Assembly (NCBI GenBank): GCA_951812925.1
Contig: OX638368.1
Location: 25,235,187-25,299,186, forward strand
Origin: Calliopum simillimum
Lineage: Eukaryota > Arthropoda > Insecta > Diptera > Lauxaniidae
Length of the DNA: 64,000 nt
Reading direction: 5' to 3'
Position numbers and translations under genes: made by a program. Each line of letters begins with the position of its first letter. Position 1 is the first letter of the stretch. Shown here piece after piece: positions 35,096 through 47,420 of this stretch. Below the pieces are notes generated by a model, which was given only the letters and a program-made list of their open reading frames with translations, searched no databases and was not told where the DNA came from.

Positions 35096-36185
35096 CTAAT
35101 TCTCTTGTTCCATAGCTAAGTCTCTCAAACTTCTATTTCTCAACTTTCTAAGGTCTTCTTGTACATCATCTAGCCAGCGTTTTCTCGGTCGTTCTCTTCT
35201 ATGCGCTCCACAAAGATGCAGGTCAAAAGCTTGGCGGGTGATTCCATTTCTGGCCATTTTTATTATATTACCCAGCCATCTGAGTCTCTGTGCTTTTATG
35301 TATCTTAGAACATTTATATTTTCAATGAGTCGTTCTAGTTCATCGTTATATCTAATGCGGTATTCACCATCGGGCCGTCTGAATGGGCCAAAGATTTCCC
35401 TCAGTATTTTTCTTTTAAAGCACATGATTTGGCTAATGTCGTTCGATTTCAGTGTCCAAAGCTCTCGGGCATATGTGAGTGTGTGGACGCACCAGTGTCT
35501 TATACATTCTCAACTTTTGACCTCTTGATAAAATTTTTGATTGGAACAGATGTATGCTTGCGTAGTATACTGTTTGCAGCTTGTATTCGATCATTTATAC
35601 CTACCGATGTATTTTTGCTGGCCGATATAGTAAGACCCAAGAATTTAAATTTTTGTATTGTACACTTTCAAATGTTCAAATATTCTTCAACTCCAAGTGG
35701 GCTATTGTCTGTTGCCGTAGATCGCACCATGAATTTAGTTTTATCAGAATTGATTTCTTGTCCCAGTATTCATATTCTAGCTTTCTAATACATTCACTAA
35801 ATCGGGCTTGCTTTTTGCACCTAGCAAAGTGTCTTCGGCGTAAGCGAATAGTTGAAACTTGTTATTGAAGTTTGAGCTAATGGGGTTTATTTTTTAAATG
35901 ATTGCGTGAAGGATAGATTAAACAGAATATTAGATCATACGTCTTCTTGCTTGACACCTGACGTGATAGAGAATCATCCCGAGTGTTCTCTCTGTATCAA
36001 AAGTTTAGCTGAAGCGTCGAATGCTTGTTTAAAGTCGACAAAGAGACAGTTTGAATCAATGTTATATTCGCAGAACTTTCCAAAGGTTTAATTAATGACA
36101 AGTCCCTGGTCAATTGTAGATCGGCCATTTTGGAATCCGGTTTACTAATATAATGAGCTTTTAAATTTTGGGGTGGTACCTGTTC
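35096..36185 (-). pseudogene. LINE reverse transcriptase and C-terminal domain, RTE-like type, minus strand
   Basis: Read from about 36185 downward: GFQNGRSTIDQ (36107-36142), LFVDFKQAFD (36017-36046), GVKQEDV-stop-SNILFNL (about 35945), FAYAEDTLL (35831-35842) where the catalytic YADD is YAED, LGQEINSDKTKFMV, KFLGLTISASKNTS, INDRIQAANSIL, LSRGQKLRMYKTLVRP and TYARELWTL. Then KILREIFGPFRRPDGEYRIR, QRLRWLGNIIKM and RERPRKRWLDDV. This is the order of palm, thumb and C-terminal region in a common insect RTE-like LINE. At least five stops or shifts are present. The last part (35096-35425) is one open frame. It abuts a different LINE at 35.03 kb. Confidence 0.8.
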
Positions 36186-36189
36186 GATT

Positions 36190-37975
36190 TTTATGGACAC
36201 GAAAACCACCAGTTTCAATGAAATTTTCAGAGTAGGTTAGTTTAGAACAGGGGAAAGTTATAGGTTACAAAAATGGGCTGTGCCACACCTTATGATCGTT
36301 TGATTAAGAGGTAAGGAGAATTATTTGGTTTTGACTTTTGGATGAAAATTCGTATTTCTTTTCGAACGTAACTCCCCAGCAAAAGTAGTAATTGATCATG
36401 AATCATTTATCATGAATCGTTACTTTAACGAAGAACACATAATTCTCGAGCCAAACTAGGAAGTTCAATTGCTAAGCATTAGCATAAGAATCTTTATAGC
36501 TCTAACTACAAAGTAAACAAACACAAAAATCACTTTCAATGTTTGTAGTCTTCAAAAACACTTATGAACACGCAGCCTTTTTGGCATTGGAGCTTCCAAC
36601 GCACTGCCATCAATCTATGATGTTTGTACGAAAAAGAGCAAAGCTATGGTAAATCTTGCTGCCTTTGCCATAGCTCAAACGATGCATGTTAAATGTTGAA
36701 AATGATGAAAATTAACCGCAGGCAGTTCTACGAGTGTCATGTTAAAATAGTTGATGACGCGTTTTCACGACGACGACGACGATTGGAGGCAGAAAACCTA
36801 GAAGGAACCAGAAACAGCGAGAGAGAGAGAGAAGAGAGATAGCAAGAGTTATATACATGCGGTTACCCATAATGGCTAGCGCACAGAGACAACAACAGAC
36901 AGAATCAACATAAGTGACGTCAATTGTAGCTTCTATCAAAAGTTGAATGTTGTTGGCTCCTTAGATGGCAGCAACACCACCGGCACTGGATACTGACTGC
37001 AAGTACCTACATACTCCTGCCAGCAGCCCAGCCAAGTAACGTAAAGGCCGCTAGCTGCTGCAGTTGTTGCGTGCAAAAATGCATTTACTGCCTGAGACGC
37101 GTTTATCTGCATGGCAAATGCAGTGAGCCATGTGCACATTAGCAATAACAACAACAACTACAACTGTTGTCAGTCTTCGGCAACAGCAGCATTGCAGAAG
37201 AAAAAAAAGCGGCAATGCGATTGGCACAAGCAGTCATTCCCATGCTTAAGGACGACGAGAACGAAGGATGTGAACGACATCGTAGTTACAAATGTTGGAA
37301 TTTAGAGTGGCAGGCCACTGATATTCCAGCAACTACTGGGTTTCAGTTTTTTCTTTTGTAATTCTCATGCTGCGCATGCGCGCAAATGCTTAATCTGTCT
37401 GCTTTTTTTGTTGTTGCAGTTGTTGTTATCAAAACAAAGTTGCTTGCAAACAAACAGCATGCGCTCCAACAAAAATTATTCTCATTCTGGCAGAGATTGG
37501 CAACAATTTAAAAATGGCCGTTTGCATATCTGCATGGCAACTCAAGGAAGTTTGTATATGAAAATCAGCTGTCTCAAAAGGATTTGTATCCTTTTTGCAT
37601 TGATCCCCAACAATATTCAAATACCCACCCGAAACTGACTCATATTCCGTTTGTTGTCTGTGCACAGCACCGTAATCTACTTGTCAGCTTAAAATTTGCT
37701 CGATGACATGCGCGTCGTGCAGGTGGTTTCGTCTGGTGTTGTTTGGTGTTCAGTTCACTTTTGACGTAATCAAATTGTTGTTTCTTGTTTGACTTTGACA
37801 GCTGGTGCTACCTGTTGTCATTGTTAGTTTCGGTCATTTGCTTGTGCAAATTGTGTTGTGTTGACTGACTGGCTGATGGTAGTTATTGTTGTTGGTGCAA
37901 ACAACAATGTGCTGATGTTAAGAAATTGAAAAAACTTCGTGCCAGATAAATCGCATGCAAAAAAAGTCACTTGAC
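36190..37975. other. No gene recognised; CAG/CAA-rich and GA-rich tracts
   Basis: Contains (GAC)n plus (GA)n at 36760-36842, CAACAACAACTACAACTG at about 37146, GTTGTTG runs, and a CTGCGCATGCGCGC tract at about 37371. The composition differs from the flanking repeats and resembles fly regulatory or intronic DNA. Frames here are short and lack domains. Confidence 0.4.
36760..36842 (+). repeat. (CGA)n and (GA)n microsatellite tract
   Basis: CGACGACGACGACGATTGG near 36766 and GAGAGAGAGAGAAGAGAGA near 36820. GA tracts of this kind can bind GAGA-type factors in flies; no function is shown here. Confidence 0.7.
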
Positions 37976-39063
37976 ATAAAAATCGAATGATGAAAAAAAA
38001 TCCAATTCAAAAATGCCAAATTACTAAACTAAATAAATTAGAAAAACTGCATTAAATGTCGCATGATATAAAAATTACGTGACATAAAAATCCAATTCGA
38101 AAATGCCAAAATATCATTAAGCTAACACAAATTTCATGCGATAAAATATGCATGCAATAAGGTCACATTATATAAAAATTGCATGAAATAAAAATCGTAT
38201 GAAATAAAAATCGCATGATTTAAAAATCCGATTCAAAAGAGCCAAATACCTTCCAAAATATTATAAATTAAACAGATTGGAAAAAATTTCAGGTGATAAA
38301 AATTGCATACAATAAAAGTCAAATGATATATAATTGAATGATATAAAAATTTAAAACAAAAAAAACCAAACTACTACCAACACATTATAAAACTAAACAA
38401 ATTTGGAAAAACTTGATATAAAAATGACATGATATTAAAATCCAATTAAAAAAAAAAACGAAATTACTAGAAAATATTATAAAACTAGAAAATTGGAATA
38501 AAATTTCATGCGATAAAAATTCCATGCAATAAAAGTCGGATGATATGCAAATCCAAATCAAAAACCCAAAATTACTATCAAAATATCATAATCTAAACAA
38601 ATTCTACAAAATTTCATGCGATAAAAATTGCATGCAATAGGTCGCATTATACAAAAATTGCTTGAAATAAAAAATAGTATGATATAAAAACCACGCGAGA
38701 TAAAAATCCAATTCAAAAGAGCCAAATTACTACGAAAACTTTGTAAACTAAACAAATTGGAAAAATTAATTGCATGCAAAAAAAAGTCACATGACATAAA
38801 AATCGAATGATATAAAAATCCAATTCAAAAAAGTGCGCTCACTACCAAAATATTATAAACTAAACAACCGGAAAAAAATTTCATGCGATAGAAATTTCAT
38901 GCAATTGAATTTGGATGATATAAAATTTAAAAGAAAAAAGCAAAATTAATACCAAAATATCATAAACTAAATAAATTGGAAAAGTCACAAATCCAAAAAA
39001 GCCTAATTATTACCAAGATATTAAAAAACTAAACAAATTTGGAAAAAATTTCATTAAATGTCT
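37976..39063 (+). repeat. Degenerate satellite with 'ATGATATAAAAATC' subunits, left block
   Basis: The words GCATGATATAAAAAT, CCAATTCAAAAA, AAATTACTACCAAAATATTATAAACTAAACAAATTGG (split over the unit) and TTTCATGCGATAAAAATTGCATGCAATAA recur with a loose period of about 110-130 bases. TTTCATGCGATA anchors lie near 38138, 38505, 38615 and 38880. Strong divergence implies age. Confidence 0.8.
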
Positions 39064-40130
39064 CATCTATATATAAATAGGCAAACGAAATCGGTTCAGT
39101 CCCTGTTTCTATACCTAAATCTCAACCGATTTGCTTGATTTTTTTTTTGCTGGAAAGGTTGTGAGGAAGAGTAGTGCATAGGACTATATTTTTTTTAAAG
39201 TGGGCGGTGCCACGCCCCTAAATGAAAAAAACGCTCTCACGGCTAAACCACTGCATCGATTTTAACGAAATTTAGTATGGAGATAGGGTAAGCACTAAGG
39301 AACGATAATATGACCATTATGTTTTTCAGTAGGCGGTGCCACACCCCTAAATGAAAAAAACGCTCTCACAGCTAAACCGCTGCATCGATTTCAACGAAAT
39401 TTAGTATGAACGATAATATGAGCATTATGTTTTCCAGTGGGCGGGTTCCACGCATCTAAATGGAAAAAATGCTCTAACGGCTAAACCGCTGCATCGGTTT
39501 CAACGAAATTTAGTATGGAGATAGGGTTAGCACTAAGAAACGATAATACGACCATTATGTTTTTCATTGGGTGGTGCCACACCCCTAAATGAAAAAAACG
39601 CTCTCACAGCTAAACCGCTGCATCGATTTCAACAAAATTTAGTATGAACGATAATATGAGCATTATGTTTTCCAGTGGGTGGTTCCACGCATCTAAATGG
39701 AAAAAATGCTCTAACGGCTAAACCGCTGCATCGGTTTCAACGAAATTAGGTATGTAGATAGGATTGGCACTAAGGAACGATAACATGACCATTATATTTT
39801 CAGTGGGCAGTGCCACGCCCTTAAATGGAAAAAATGCTCTCATGGCGAAAATACTGCATACGATTTTTATGAAATTTGGTGTAGATATAGAGATAGCACT
39901 ATATAGCATGATTGATTTTTATGAATTTTGGTATAGAAAGATATCAGATACTATTTGCTTTTTAGTAGGAGTTACACGCCTCTAAATGGCAAGTACAATA
40001 TTGCAACCAACCCGAACCCTAAAGAAGAATATTAAAAGATTTTTGTGTTTTATCGACCAAGGGTATAAAAACTTTTCCTTTATTTTATGGTCAAATCAAA
40101 ATGGTCGAATTTCGGCCACAAGGCGAACTC
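39064..40130 (+). repeat. Insert with tandem 'GTGGGCGGTGCCACGCC' repeats
   Basis: Six units begin GTGGGCGGTGCCACGCCCCT or a variant near 39203, 39333, 39437, 39570, 39674 and 39804, each followed by AAATGAAAAAAACGCTCT and GCTAAACCGCTGCATCGATT. Spacings alternate between about 104 and about 130, a dimer of about 237. It ends with an AGGGTATAAAAACTTTTCC stretch and interrupts the surrounding satellite, which resumes at about 40131. The CCACGCC blocks and GGGTATAAAAA end echo the DINE-like elements at 59.4 and 62.3 kb. A smaller related piece lies near 52835-53010. Confidence 0.75.
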
Positions 40131-40570
40131 TAGTGATATAAAAATGACATGATATTAAAATCCAATTCAAAAATGCCACAGTACTACCAAAGGCAATAGA
40201 AGTATGATATAAAAATCCAAATCACAACAACATAAATTTCTACCAAAATAACAAAAACTAAACGAATTGCAAAAAATTTCATGCGATGAAAATTGCATGC
40301 AATAAGGTCACATTATGTGTATAAAAATTGCATTAAATGAAAATTGTATAACATAAAAATCACACGATATTAAAACACAATTCAAAAAAGCTAAATTACT
40401 TGCGAAATATTATGAACTTAACAAATGGGAAAAATTTCATGCGATAAAAATTGCGTACAATAAAGTTATATGACATAAAAATCGAATGATATTAAAGTCT
40501 AATTCAAAAAAGCGAGCTACTAAAATATTATATTATTATATTATATTATTCATGCGATAGAAATTTCATG
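40131..40570 (+). repeat. Degenerate satellite with 'ATGATATAAAAATC' subunits, right block
   Basis: Continues the 37976-39063 array, with TTTCATGCGAT anchors near 40277, 40434 and 40550. It ends in a TATTATATTATATTATT run. Confidence 0.8.
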
Positions 40571-41814
40571 CAATAATAATAAAAATATCATGAATTTGGC
40601 AGAAAAAAAAAAATTTTTAATTAAATTTTTATATGGGCATAAAACACAATATTTATATGTATAAGAAACTTTTTTGTTTGATTGCATAATGCCATAGAGA
40701 AAATTCAAAATAATATTACATAAAAAATGTTTAAGTTCTGCATTACAAGTTTTTGAAAAGCTCCTCCCTGTCACAGGACATTGATTTTAGAAATGTGTAG
40801 TGACAAATTTCAAACATGTCACTCCTTTAACTTATAGCCTTAAAATATGCTACGTTTTTGTATACACAATTTCAAAGAAGCTGCCTTTTAAAATACTAGC
40901 ATACTTTCATGCTCTACTCAATATCAAGCGTTTGAGTTTTGTCGTATAAATTTTACGAAGGCAGATCATGCTTTTATGCGCTACATTGTTTGAAACTTCA
41001 CAAAACGTAGCGTACTTTGAGGCTGTATATTAAAAGGGTGATCTTAAAAGATTACATTCATCGAAAAAGTGGGTAGTCCTTTCCTACAGCATTTCTTCCC
41101 TGCCTCAGAACTCCGCTAGATTCCCTTTTGTATTAAGGGGTGGCAGCTCCACAAACAGCTACTTGGAAACCGCCTACCGGCGCATTTCTCGAATGTTTTA
41201 GAGATCGTACCCATCGGTATTTTTTCCCTGTATTTGTTTTCTAGAAAGGATAAGCAGCTCGGTCATTTCGGAGACTAGCTTCAGACATCAGTCTTCTATC
41301 TGTGATTGTGTTGTCAGAGTTTCTGGCTGATAAATACAACCGCAGGAATATTGTCTGCATAGCTAAACCAGGTAGTTGTAGCCTGGCATCTCAGTGTTTA
41401 AAATTCCTCCATTCTAAACGTTCAAAGACCGCTACAGCAAAGATAATCTCAAAACTTCTGGCGCTCTTCTCTGCATTTATCACTACCAATGTTGCTTAGA
41501 GGACTGTCCGACTGGTCAGTAGCGTAGCTTGGAGGGAGCAAAGGGGGACCACCATTCCGGTAAGCACGCTTTAAGACGCGAAATTTAAATTGATATTGTT
41601 CCAAATGGATTGGATTGGATTTTTTGGTTTTTCTGGAAGTTACAGAAGTTGACCAAACGCGGCGTTAGCTTTAAGATGAAGATTGGTATGATCATTAAGA
41701 CCATGACTTATTTTCAGTCTTTGTAATTTATAGTATCACACCCCTTTGAGGCTCAAAATCATCTCTCAATTAGAAGTTTGCATCTTGAAAACCCAACTGT
41801 ATTGGAAAATAAGG
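40571..41814. other. No gene recognised
   Basis: AT-rich to mixed DNA. The frame at 41302-41499 (+) has no identifiable domain. Confidence 0.45.
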
Positions 41815-41995
41815 TTTGGACCAAGACTCAGTATCCAAGATCAAGACCAAGACTAAAACTGCTATGGTCTTGGGTTGTTCATTACTAGGAGACAGAGACC
41901 AAGACTTAAAGCCGAAGATCAAGACCAAGACCAAGACACAATATCCAAAATCAAGATCAAGACTAAAACTGCTTTGGCCTTGGTCTGGGTTTTCT
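41815..41995 (+). repeat. (CAAGAC)n-type hexamer repeat with a direct duplication
   Basis: CAAGACCAAGAC, ATCAAGACCAAGACTAAAAC and GCTATGGTCTTGG recur. The block 41820-41875 is echoed at 41935-41985. A related GGTCTTGGTC-type stretch on the other strand follows at 42055-42080. Confidence 0.75.
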
Positions 41996-43999
41996 CAGCA
42001 CCATGAGCAAACCATTGAATATTAATTTTCGTTTTGATATGGAGTCCGGGCATTTGGTCCTGCTCTCGGTCTTGGTCATAAATTTGGTTTTGATTTTGAT
42101 TTTAGAAATAAAAAATTATGGGGGTTATCGTGAATCAATATTCCCTGGGAATTTTTCTCATTCTGCAAGACCGATTTTACACATCACTAATTTTGCCTCA
42201 ATATTCATGAAGATATTGCTAAAGCTACTTACATCTTCAATGCCATATCGTCGGCTTTAAAAGTGATTTCTGGAAGTCTGCAGCTTCATCTTTAAAATCT
42301 TAGAACTAATGATTTTCGGGACGGCTTTTGAGATTGTAAAATAAGGTCTTAAAGTTTGTTTTACATATCTTAGTCTCAGAACGATAGTAGACAGATATAA
42401 CCATCGTAGTCAAGATCTTCTAACTGTTTGATAAAGTGCCATGGAATTCCACTTTTTGCCGTGTAAAGAGGTGTATTCAAAATATCGTCAAGAACGATGA
42501 GCAAGAGAGATGGTGATAGTTTCTTTTTGTTTAATTTTAAAACCCAGTCGGAGAATGTTCAATGCCGGTTGATAACAATACCTTCTTTCTTTAAAGTTCT
42601 TGAAAAACATTTCAATGCCTTCCAAAAACAGATCTAAGCATTAGAAAGCTTGACACTTGCTTTACTACAGACCCTCTAAACATGCTATTGTCCTTTCATA
42701 TTAGACGATCATAGACGGACTACATTGCTGCCTTCTTTGTGGAAGCATTCGTGTTAGGCCGTGGCGCCCAATGATATGTGAAGAAAAGATAGAAAGAAGA
42801 GTGGAAAACAGCAGGGCTAACCGCACTCAAAGAAGGCCTAATACGTGTACAATAGTCGGTAAAATTATGAGAGAGAGTTTATGCGTGAGAGAAGATAGAT
42901 ACGAAATAGATGAAAAAAGACAGAAATAGAAAGAAAAGAAAGCTCAATTGAGCAATGCAGTGCCCTAATATCATGCCTATTTGACCGCTCTTTCTCCTAC
43001 TGGGAACGTCTCCATGTGCGTGAGTGTGTGTATAGGAAATCAGTGGTAAAATCCATCTTTAACCAGGACGACAAATATAAATTTAATTGAGGGGCGGTCG
43101 CCAGGGACTAAAGTTACAAACGTAATTGAAATTGCATAGAGTGGAGTTGTAATTAAATTCAGGTTGATGATAAATCCCAAACCCAAACTACATACACATA
43201 GGTATCTACAATCTGCGATGGTGCGCGCGTTGCCAACTCTGTAAGCAGCGTGACCACTGATGCGTGATTTATGCGCCAGATGCTAATACCGAGATAAACT
43301 AATAAAAGTAATAAAAGTTAAGCTTGAAAATTTTTAATTACGCTGTAATTAATTAACGGACAGACCATGCCTGGAGGGCGAAAATACACGAGCGCAATAA
43401 CACGGCCATAGACACGCCCCGTTTGGATACAAAAAAATAAAATGCATTTTTTTTTTTTTTGTGAAATGGGAATAAGATGCCAAAGAAATTGTGAGAAAAA
43501 AATAGTAAAAAAAAAATAATTTATTGAGAAGAAGCAGTGAGCAGGAGAGAAATAGAACGTAAGCGTAAGAGCAAGTAAGCACAACTAATAAAGTCCCCAG
43601 CTGTGAGCGCGAAGGAGTGAAAGAGTTGGATGTACGTTGAAAATTCAGCGCATGGAAACAAACTGAAAATGAAACAAAGCAAATGGTACGTCAAAACAAA
43701 GCAGAATGAGAAATATTTGGTGTGTGCTCTTTTGTCTTAAGTTTCCAATCGCAATGGAATGACAGTTACAAAACTAAGCTCCGCCTTTAGCTCAAACGGC
43801 CCATATAACTATCTCACTCGCACTTTGCTAATAATAACTGTAATGTGCGCTGCTTGCATCTCTTGCGCACTGCATGGTATGCATTTCCAACGGTTGTTTC
43901 GCGCTGACTTCCAATGAATGTGCCACTCAAAATTGAACGACAGCATTGCGCGCATATCCAGGATTGTGGCGCTTGTTGGCTGGAAAGTCGTGGTTTTTT
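41996..43999. other. No gene recognised
   Basis: Mixed DNA with a purine-rich tract at 42860-42960 (GAGAGAG, AGAAAGAAAAG). Frames at 43318-43584 (-) are driven by an A/T homopolymer. Confidence 0.4.
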
Positions 44000-44811
44000 T
44001 TTGGTTCTTTTCGTTTTCCTTCGACTGCTGTTGTTGTTGTTTTACGTTTTGTGTTTGTTGCCCAGCAGGCAGGCAAACAAACAGGACTGGTTTTTTTCCA
44101 ACTTCAGTTCTTGTTGGATTCTCAAAGAGATCGCGTAAAACGTCGTCGTCGTCGCTGTGATCACGCAAACGAAATTGAAAAGAAAAAAAAAAGAGAAGCT
44201 TTTGTTGTATGTAGTGTCTTCTTTACTGTTCTTACTGTGCGCGCTTTTTCGTGTGTGTGTGTGTGCGTGCGTAAATTATTGTCTGTCCGAACAGACGTTT
44301 GAAAATTTTTGCAGTCGCCGTCGGTTATTCTACTGCCTTCTTCGTTACACTCACATTAACACAGCACCACTCAAGTTTGGCACGCACGCATACACTCACT
44401 GAGTGACTTAGTAGTCACTCACTAACGCCGCCGCTCGCTTGCATCCAACGTTCGTTACGTTCATCGTTACGTGTCTGCTGCTGTTTCGTTTCATGTCTAA
44501 CGGTGTTTCGACGACGTCGACGAACAGAAGGCGCCTAACGACGTTCTCGTTGTTGCCGTCGCCGTTACTCGTTGAGTTTCGTTTCGTTTTAGAGCTGCGT
44601 GCATCCGTCCGTCGCTCGCAAAAAACTGAACCGTGTTGCCGTCGTTATTGTGGACGTGATTGGTTGGTGTGGTGAGACACGCGATTTCGAAAATGAAAAA
44701 ACGCGATGGGATTTCGGGAAAATTTTTCAAAACAAAAACAGTGCAAACATGTGTGAACTAAAAATATAACGGTAATAAAATGAAAGCGAAGAAAACTAAA
44801 TTCGCAAAACT
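44000..44811 (+). promoter_or_regulatory. Candidate host promoter and non-coding first exon ending in a splice donor
   Basis: This is the most GC- and CpG-rich part of the window, dense in GTCGTCG, CGTTACG, CGTTTCG and a (GT)n-GCGTGCG run near 44252-44270. It ends in an AT-rich leader-like stretch with GCAAAACTGTAAGTG at 44805-44819, a consensus 5' splice site (donor GT at 44812). Fly genes with long first introns often start this way. No TATA box or clear initiator could be fixed, and the several frames crossing the island (44157-44402, 43946-44302 and 43809-44168 on the minus strand) are low-complexity and mutually overlapping. The strand is inferred only from the donor. Confidence 0.35.
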
Positions 44812-44817
44812 GTAAGT

Positions 44818-45063
44818 GAAACGCGAGTGACAGAATTTTTTTAAATGGCAAAATAGGGCATGTTTTGTGCGTCACTCAAGTTTTATTGCTAAGGAAATAA
44901 CTATAAACCTGTGAAAATTAGTTACATAAACTAAAGACAAACAAAATTTTCATTCCAATGAAACATGAGTGACGCTTTAAAATGTAGCTTGTTTATCAAA
45001 AAAAAAGCTCCGTTACAGTGTGTTTACTCATATAATACATATTATGTGCGTCACTCGCGTTTC
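44818..45063. repeat. Four alternating GTCACTC motifs forming nested inverted pairs
   Basis: GAAACGCGAGTGAC (44818-44831) is a perfect inverse of GTCACTCGCGTTTC (45050-45063). Inside, GCGTCACTCAAGTTTTATT (about 44869) pairs with AATGAAACATGAGTGACGC (about 44958). It lies just downstream of the putative splice donor. It could be a small foldback element or a protein-binding cluster. Confidence 0.6.
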
Positions 45064-47142
45064 ATTCCCAACTTACTACAAGAAACGCAATTAAAATAAA
45101 TTTTGCGTCAAAACGTTACAGTTTTTTGTTTTTAACTTTCTTCTCAAAAAACAAAACAACAAATTTTCAAAAGATTTTTTTTTTTTTTGAATCAAAAAAT
45201 CAGCTGATCACCATTGATCACATGTTTCTAACCACAACGTTGTTAATGTTGCACTCAAAGCAGAAAAAAAGCAAAAATTCGCGTGTCGCGTGCGTGTTGC
45301 GTTTTTGTTCTGATGCGTGTTGTAAACAACTTCTCTAAAAATCTAAATACAACAACAACAAATGAAAATTAAATTTTCAGTTTAAATAAAAAATATCTAC
45401 TACTGCAATTGTGTGCGTGTTAATAAAAAAATAAAAAATTCCATGTGTCTGTGTGTGGCATTTAAAAAAAAAAAAACACAAAAAATCAAAAATCATTGCA
45501 TGCTTTTTTTGACAAAATTAAATGTTGCCGCGTTAATTAATACAAACAACTACAACAACAACAATTAAAATTGATTTTCGCAAAAATTTTAGTTAAACAC
45601 AACAAATTAGCACCTTAATTAAGAACAGAAAAAAAACAAAATAAATAAAAATTGGCAACACGCACGCATTAATTAATGCATGCGCTTAACGCGTTTAACG
45701 CGCTAAAGCAGCGCGTCTACTGTGATCGTTACTTTAAAGTAACGATAAATTACATAGAGATTACATATGAGATTTTGAAAATCATATTTGTTTAGAGCAT
45801 ATACAGAGTCAAAAAAATGTTCTAAAATCATGCCCAAATCTAAAAAAACTATTTAGAATTGAACTGAATATAGCACAAAACTAAAGTACAAGATTTGAAC
45901 ATAATATAAATTTTGATAATTAAGCCCATGCCATTTTGCACTTGCTCAAAAAAAAAAAGAAAAAAAAAAAAAAAAATCCTGTTTGTGCTTGATATCAAGA
46001 CCTTTTGTGCTTATTTATCATAAAATAAATAGTCCCATCTGAGTGTTTAAGATTCTCAATATGCTTATGTCAATTATTGCTTAAATAATTTCTGCTCGAC
46101 AGACAAATTTGGAATTTGTGGTAGAGTAACTAAGTACTACTGACATCCCATAATAGGATGTAACGATGTACTGAGATTTTGTTACCCAACGGGAAGAAAT
46201 GAAAGAAAAGTATAATATCAACGACTTACAAACAGCGGGGCGATGCATAGCAGGGGAAAAAAACAAAAAATTAGAACTTTTGCATATGCTGCATTGAATT
46301 TTTTGCTGTGATTCTCGTCTAATCTATGCAAGAAATTAATAAAGCGTGTGTAGGATTACAATTTAATTTAAATTCAAACAAATTAATTTAATAAAAATTT
46401 TTATTTTACGTTCACATGAAATTTTAGATCTGAATAATTTATTATTTTGAAAATTTATAAATTTAAAATCAAAGGACACTTTGTTATTTTTATAAAGAAT
46501 ATATGTAGGTAAATTCGACTGAAGATTCCATATGGTTATGGATGAAACGTATCGAAAACCAACCTACCAAATTTTTGGTTTTTTTCCTATGCATTTTTGC
46601 CTTGCTTTTGTAATGTTGGTGTTTTTACTCAAAAACATGGAACAGTAAGCTCACACCGCAATGCCACTTGACACGTGCTTTGTTGGTAGCTAGTAAGGGG
46701 AGAAATGAAACTGCTTCCAAGACAAGCGCAATAGAAGCACATCTCCGGTAACATAAGCAATTTTTCAAATTCTATTTTTTTATTGCTTTCAAAAGTTAAT
46801 CAGTCTACCAAAAGTCACAGAAAAAATTAAATTTTTGTGAAATGCTTCCAAATGTGTGCTTCCACTCAATTTCCACGGAAGCTTATTTGGAGCGTATTTC
46901 ATGTGCTTCTGAAGATGTGCATCTCCGCAATGGCATGCTGTGTTAAGAAATATAAGCAGTGAGAACAGCACTGCAGTTGTTTCAACGCGCTACCGTTTCC
47001 CGTTGGGTATGGATATTTTGCTACACTAATTTTTGACAATGAAATGAAAAGGACATATTCATATTTTGATAAATAGAAAGAAAGAAAAAGGCCTTTCGAT
47101 AAAGGCAAATGGGCATATTTATTTTGCTGATAAACATTCACA
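45064..47142. other. No gene recognised; contains a 22-bp perfect palindrome at 45725
   Basis: AT-rich with CAACAACAA runs and A tracts (45948-45977). Near 45688-45715 there is a cluster of CGCGTTTAACGCGC words. Confidence 0.45.
45725..45746. repeat. Perfect 22-bp palindrome centred on ACTTTAAAGT
   Basis: The core CGTTACTTTAAAGTAACG is extended by AT on both sides. Context: next to the CGCGTTTAACGCGC cluster. Confidence 0.8.
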
Positions 47143-47420
47143 TTAGGACTTGATACCAAGCAAATTATGGCAAAAGCTGACAAAACTCACTTCGAAACTT
47201 ATGCACTTATGATCTGAGAAAGAAGCTTTCTTCTGGACTCTCCAATCACTCAGGCCAAAAGTATAACTTTCAGAGTGTAGAGGGATATCTAGAAAATTCG
47301 AGCTTGTAGGTCTAACAGAAGTTGGCTCACATCTGCGATTTGCTGTACTTGGACTAGTAGTAGAAATAAAATTTAGAAGTGACTCACCTCTTTCATTTGT
47401 GTCTGATCTTTGCATCCAAG
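47143..47420 (-). pseudogene. LINE endonuclease fragment, minus strand
   Basis: The minus-strand frame gives SDTNERGESLLNFI, NRRCEPTSVRP, NFLDIPLHSESYTFGLSDWR and KASFSDHKCISFEV. These match the second half of the endonuclease domain ('STDTN-RGE--LDFI', 'NRG--PTF', 'E-LDLT', 'W-V-----SFSDH-YI') seen complete at 21.7-22.0 kb. The catalytic Asp-His pair of SDH is kept, but the 'PTF' and 'LDLT' motifs are altered and the first half of the domain is missing. A relic with no neighbouring RT. Confidence 0.7.

Noticed and set aside
37976..40570. Short regular repeats as a possible CRISPR-like array
   Set aside because: Units are degenerate, spacing is irregular, there are no unique spacers, and the sequence context is eukaryotic.
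43809..44168. Minus-strand frame with an acidic start and glutamine run across the CpG island
   Set aside because: It begins with a non-ATG codon, and the Asp and Gln runs come from (GAC)n and (CAA)n simple repeats; three other phases are open here as well.
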